This document shows positions 5,344-5,481 of a stretch of 5,481 bases of DNA, piece by piece. Position 1 is the first letter of the stretch, and each line of letters opens with the position of its first letter. Below the pieces are notes generated by a model. It did no database searches. It was not told where the DNA came from and was given only the letters and a program-made list of their open reading frames with translations. Source of the stretch: Candidatus Pygmaiobacter gallistercoris (GTDB lineage: Bacteria > Bacillota > Clostridia > Oscillospirales > Ruminococcaceae); contig DXIA01000065.1 in the NCBI GenBank assembly GCA_019113125.1, positions 1 through 5,481 on the forward strand, given 5' to 3'. Both the position numbers and the translations under genes were made by a program.

Positions 5344-5372
5344 ATTATACCCGCCCGGCCCGGGTTTCGCAA
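5344..5372 (-). promoter_or_regulatory. Promoter of the metallopeptidase-flippase operon
   Basis: On the minus strand a perfect TATAAT (5349-5344) is preceded, at exactly 17 bp, by TTGCGA (5372-5367), which matches four of six positions of TTGACA including the TTG. Transcription should start near 5337, leaving a leader of only about 17 nt before the ATG at 5320. Spacing and orientation fit a housekeeping-sigma promoter. Confidence 0.7.
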
Positions 5373-5376
5373 ACCC
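5362..5376. promoter_or_regulatory. Inverted repeat overlapping the -35 box (possible operator)
   Basis: GGGTTT (5362-5367) and AAACCC (5371-5376) flank CGC, a perfect 6-bp dyad covering the whole TTGCGA -35 element. A dimeric repressor bound here would block the promoter. No regulator gene is present in the window, and a dyad this short can arise by chance. Confidence 0.35.
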
Positions 5377-5377
5377 C

Positions 5378-5481
5378 TTCACTGTAATTTCACACCCCGG
5401 TTATACAAGAGGTAATTTCTTTGTCGGTTTCGCCAGTATTCCTCTTTTCGGGGGGGCAATTTTCTCCCCGTCGTCGTCTTG
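5378..5481 (+). other. Right-edge region; possible divergent gene start
   Basis: This stretch is more AT-rich than its surroundings. On the plus strand TTCACT (5378-5383) and TATACA (5402-5407), 18 bp apart, make a weak promoter candidate. AGAGGTAA (5409-5416) could be a ribosome site for a TTG at 5421, whose frame stays open to the window end (at least 20 codons). On the minus strand TATAAC (5405-5400), with a weak -35 at 5427-5422, could be a second operon promoter. None is strong, and the sequence ends too soon to decide. Confidence 0.2.

Overview
The window looks like chromosomal DNA from a GC-rich low-oxygen Firmicute, most likely a Clostridia/Oscillospirales gut-type bacterium. This is an inference from several things together: strongly GC-biased codons (CGG, GAC, GAG, ATC), AT-rich Firmicutes-style promoters (TATAAT on both strands), strong GGAGG/AGGTGAT Shine-Dalgarno sequences, TTG start use, and a two-gene Suf-type system of the kind seen in strict anaerobes. 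No species can be named from this sequence alone.

Layout. Positions 1-177 hold copy A of a dispersed intergenic repeat. A T-run/GC-rich spacer and an extended -10 promoter (336-344) follow. Next comes a plus-strand two-gene operon: a SufC-type ABC ATPase (403-1140) overlapping by ATGA with a short SufB/SufD-type scaffold (1137-2057). This pair matches the minimal SUF-like (SMS, SmsCB) iron-sulfur cluster assembly machinery. The operon ends in a strong hairpin terminator (2121-2167), immediately followed by copy B of the repeat (2166-2359). The Fe-S operon is therefore bracketed by two same-orientation copies of one element.

The right half is a minus-strand operon converging on the Fe-S operon. 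It reads from a promoter at 5344-5372 in the order: YgjP-like zinc metallopeptidase (5320-4781), MOP-superfamily polysaccharide flippase (4736-3318), SGNH/GDSL-type hydrolase (3305-2601), and a 71-residue helical protein of unknown function (2598-2383). The genes are separated by 44 nt, separated by 12 nt, and overlapped by 6 nt in that order. The flippase and hydrolase suggest surface-glycan export or modification. The peptidase and the small protein may simply be carried along. An inverted repeat overlaps the -35 box of this operon.

The least ordinary signal is the repeat family. Copies A and B share a 23-nt identical block and a 58-nt block with 55 identities, separated by shorter conserved blocks and by copy-specific insertions, several of which can fold. 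Copy A also contains a long internal inverted repeat that is degraded in copy B. The genes themselves belong to recognisable families, and I see no convincing new defence, CRISPR, toxin or phage system.
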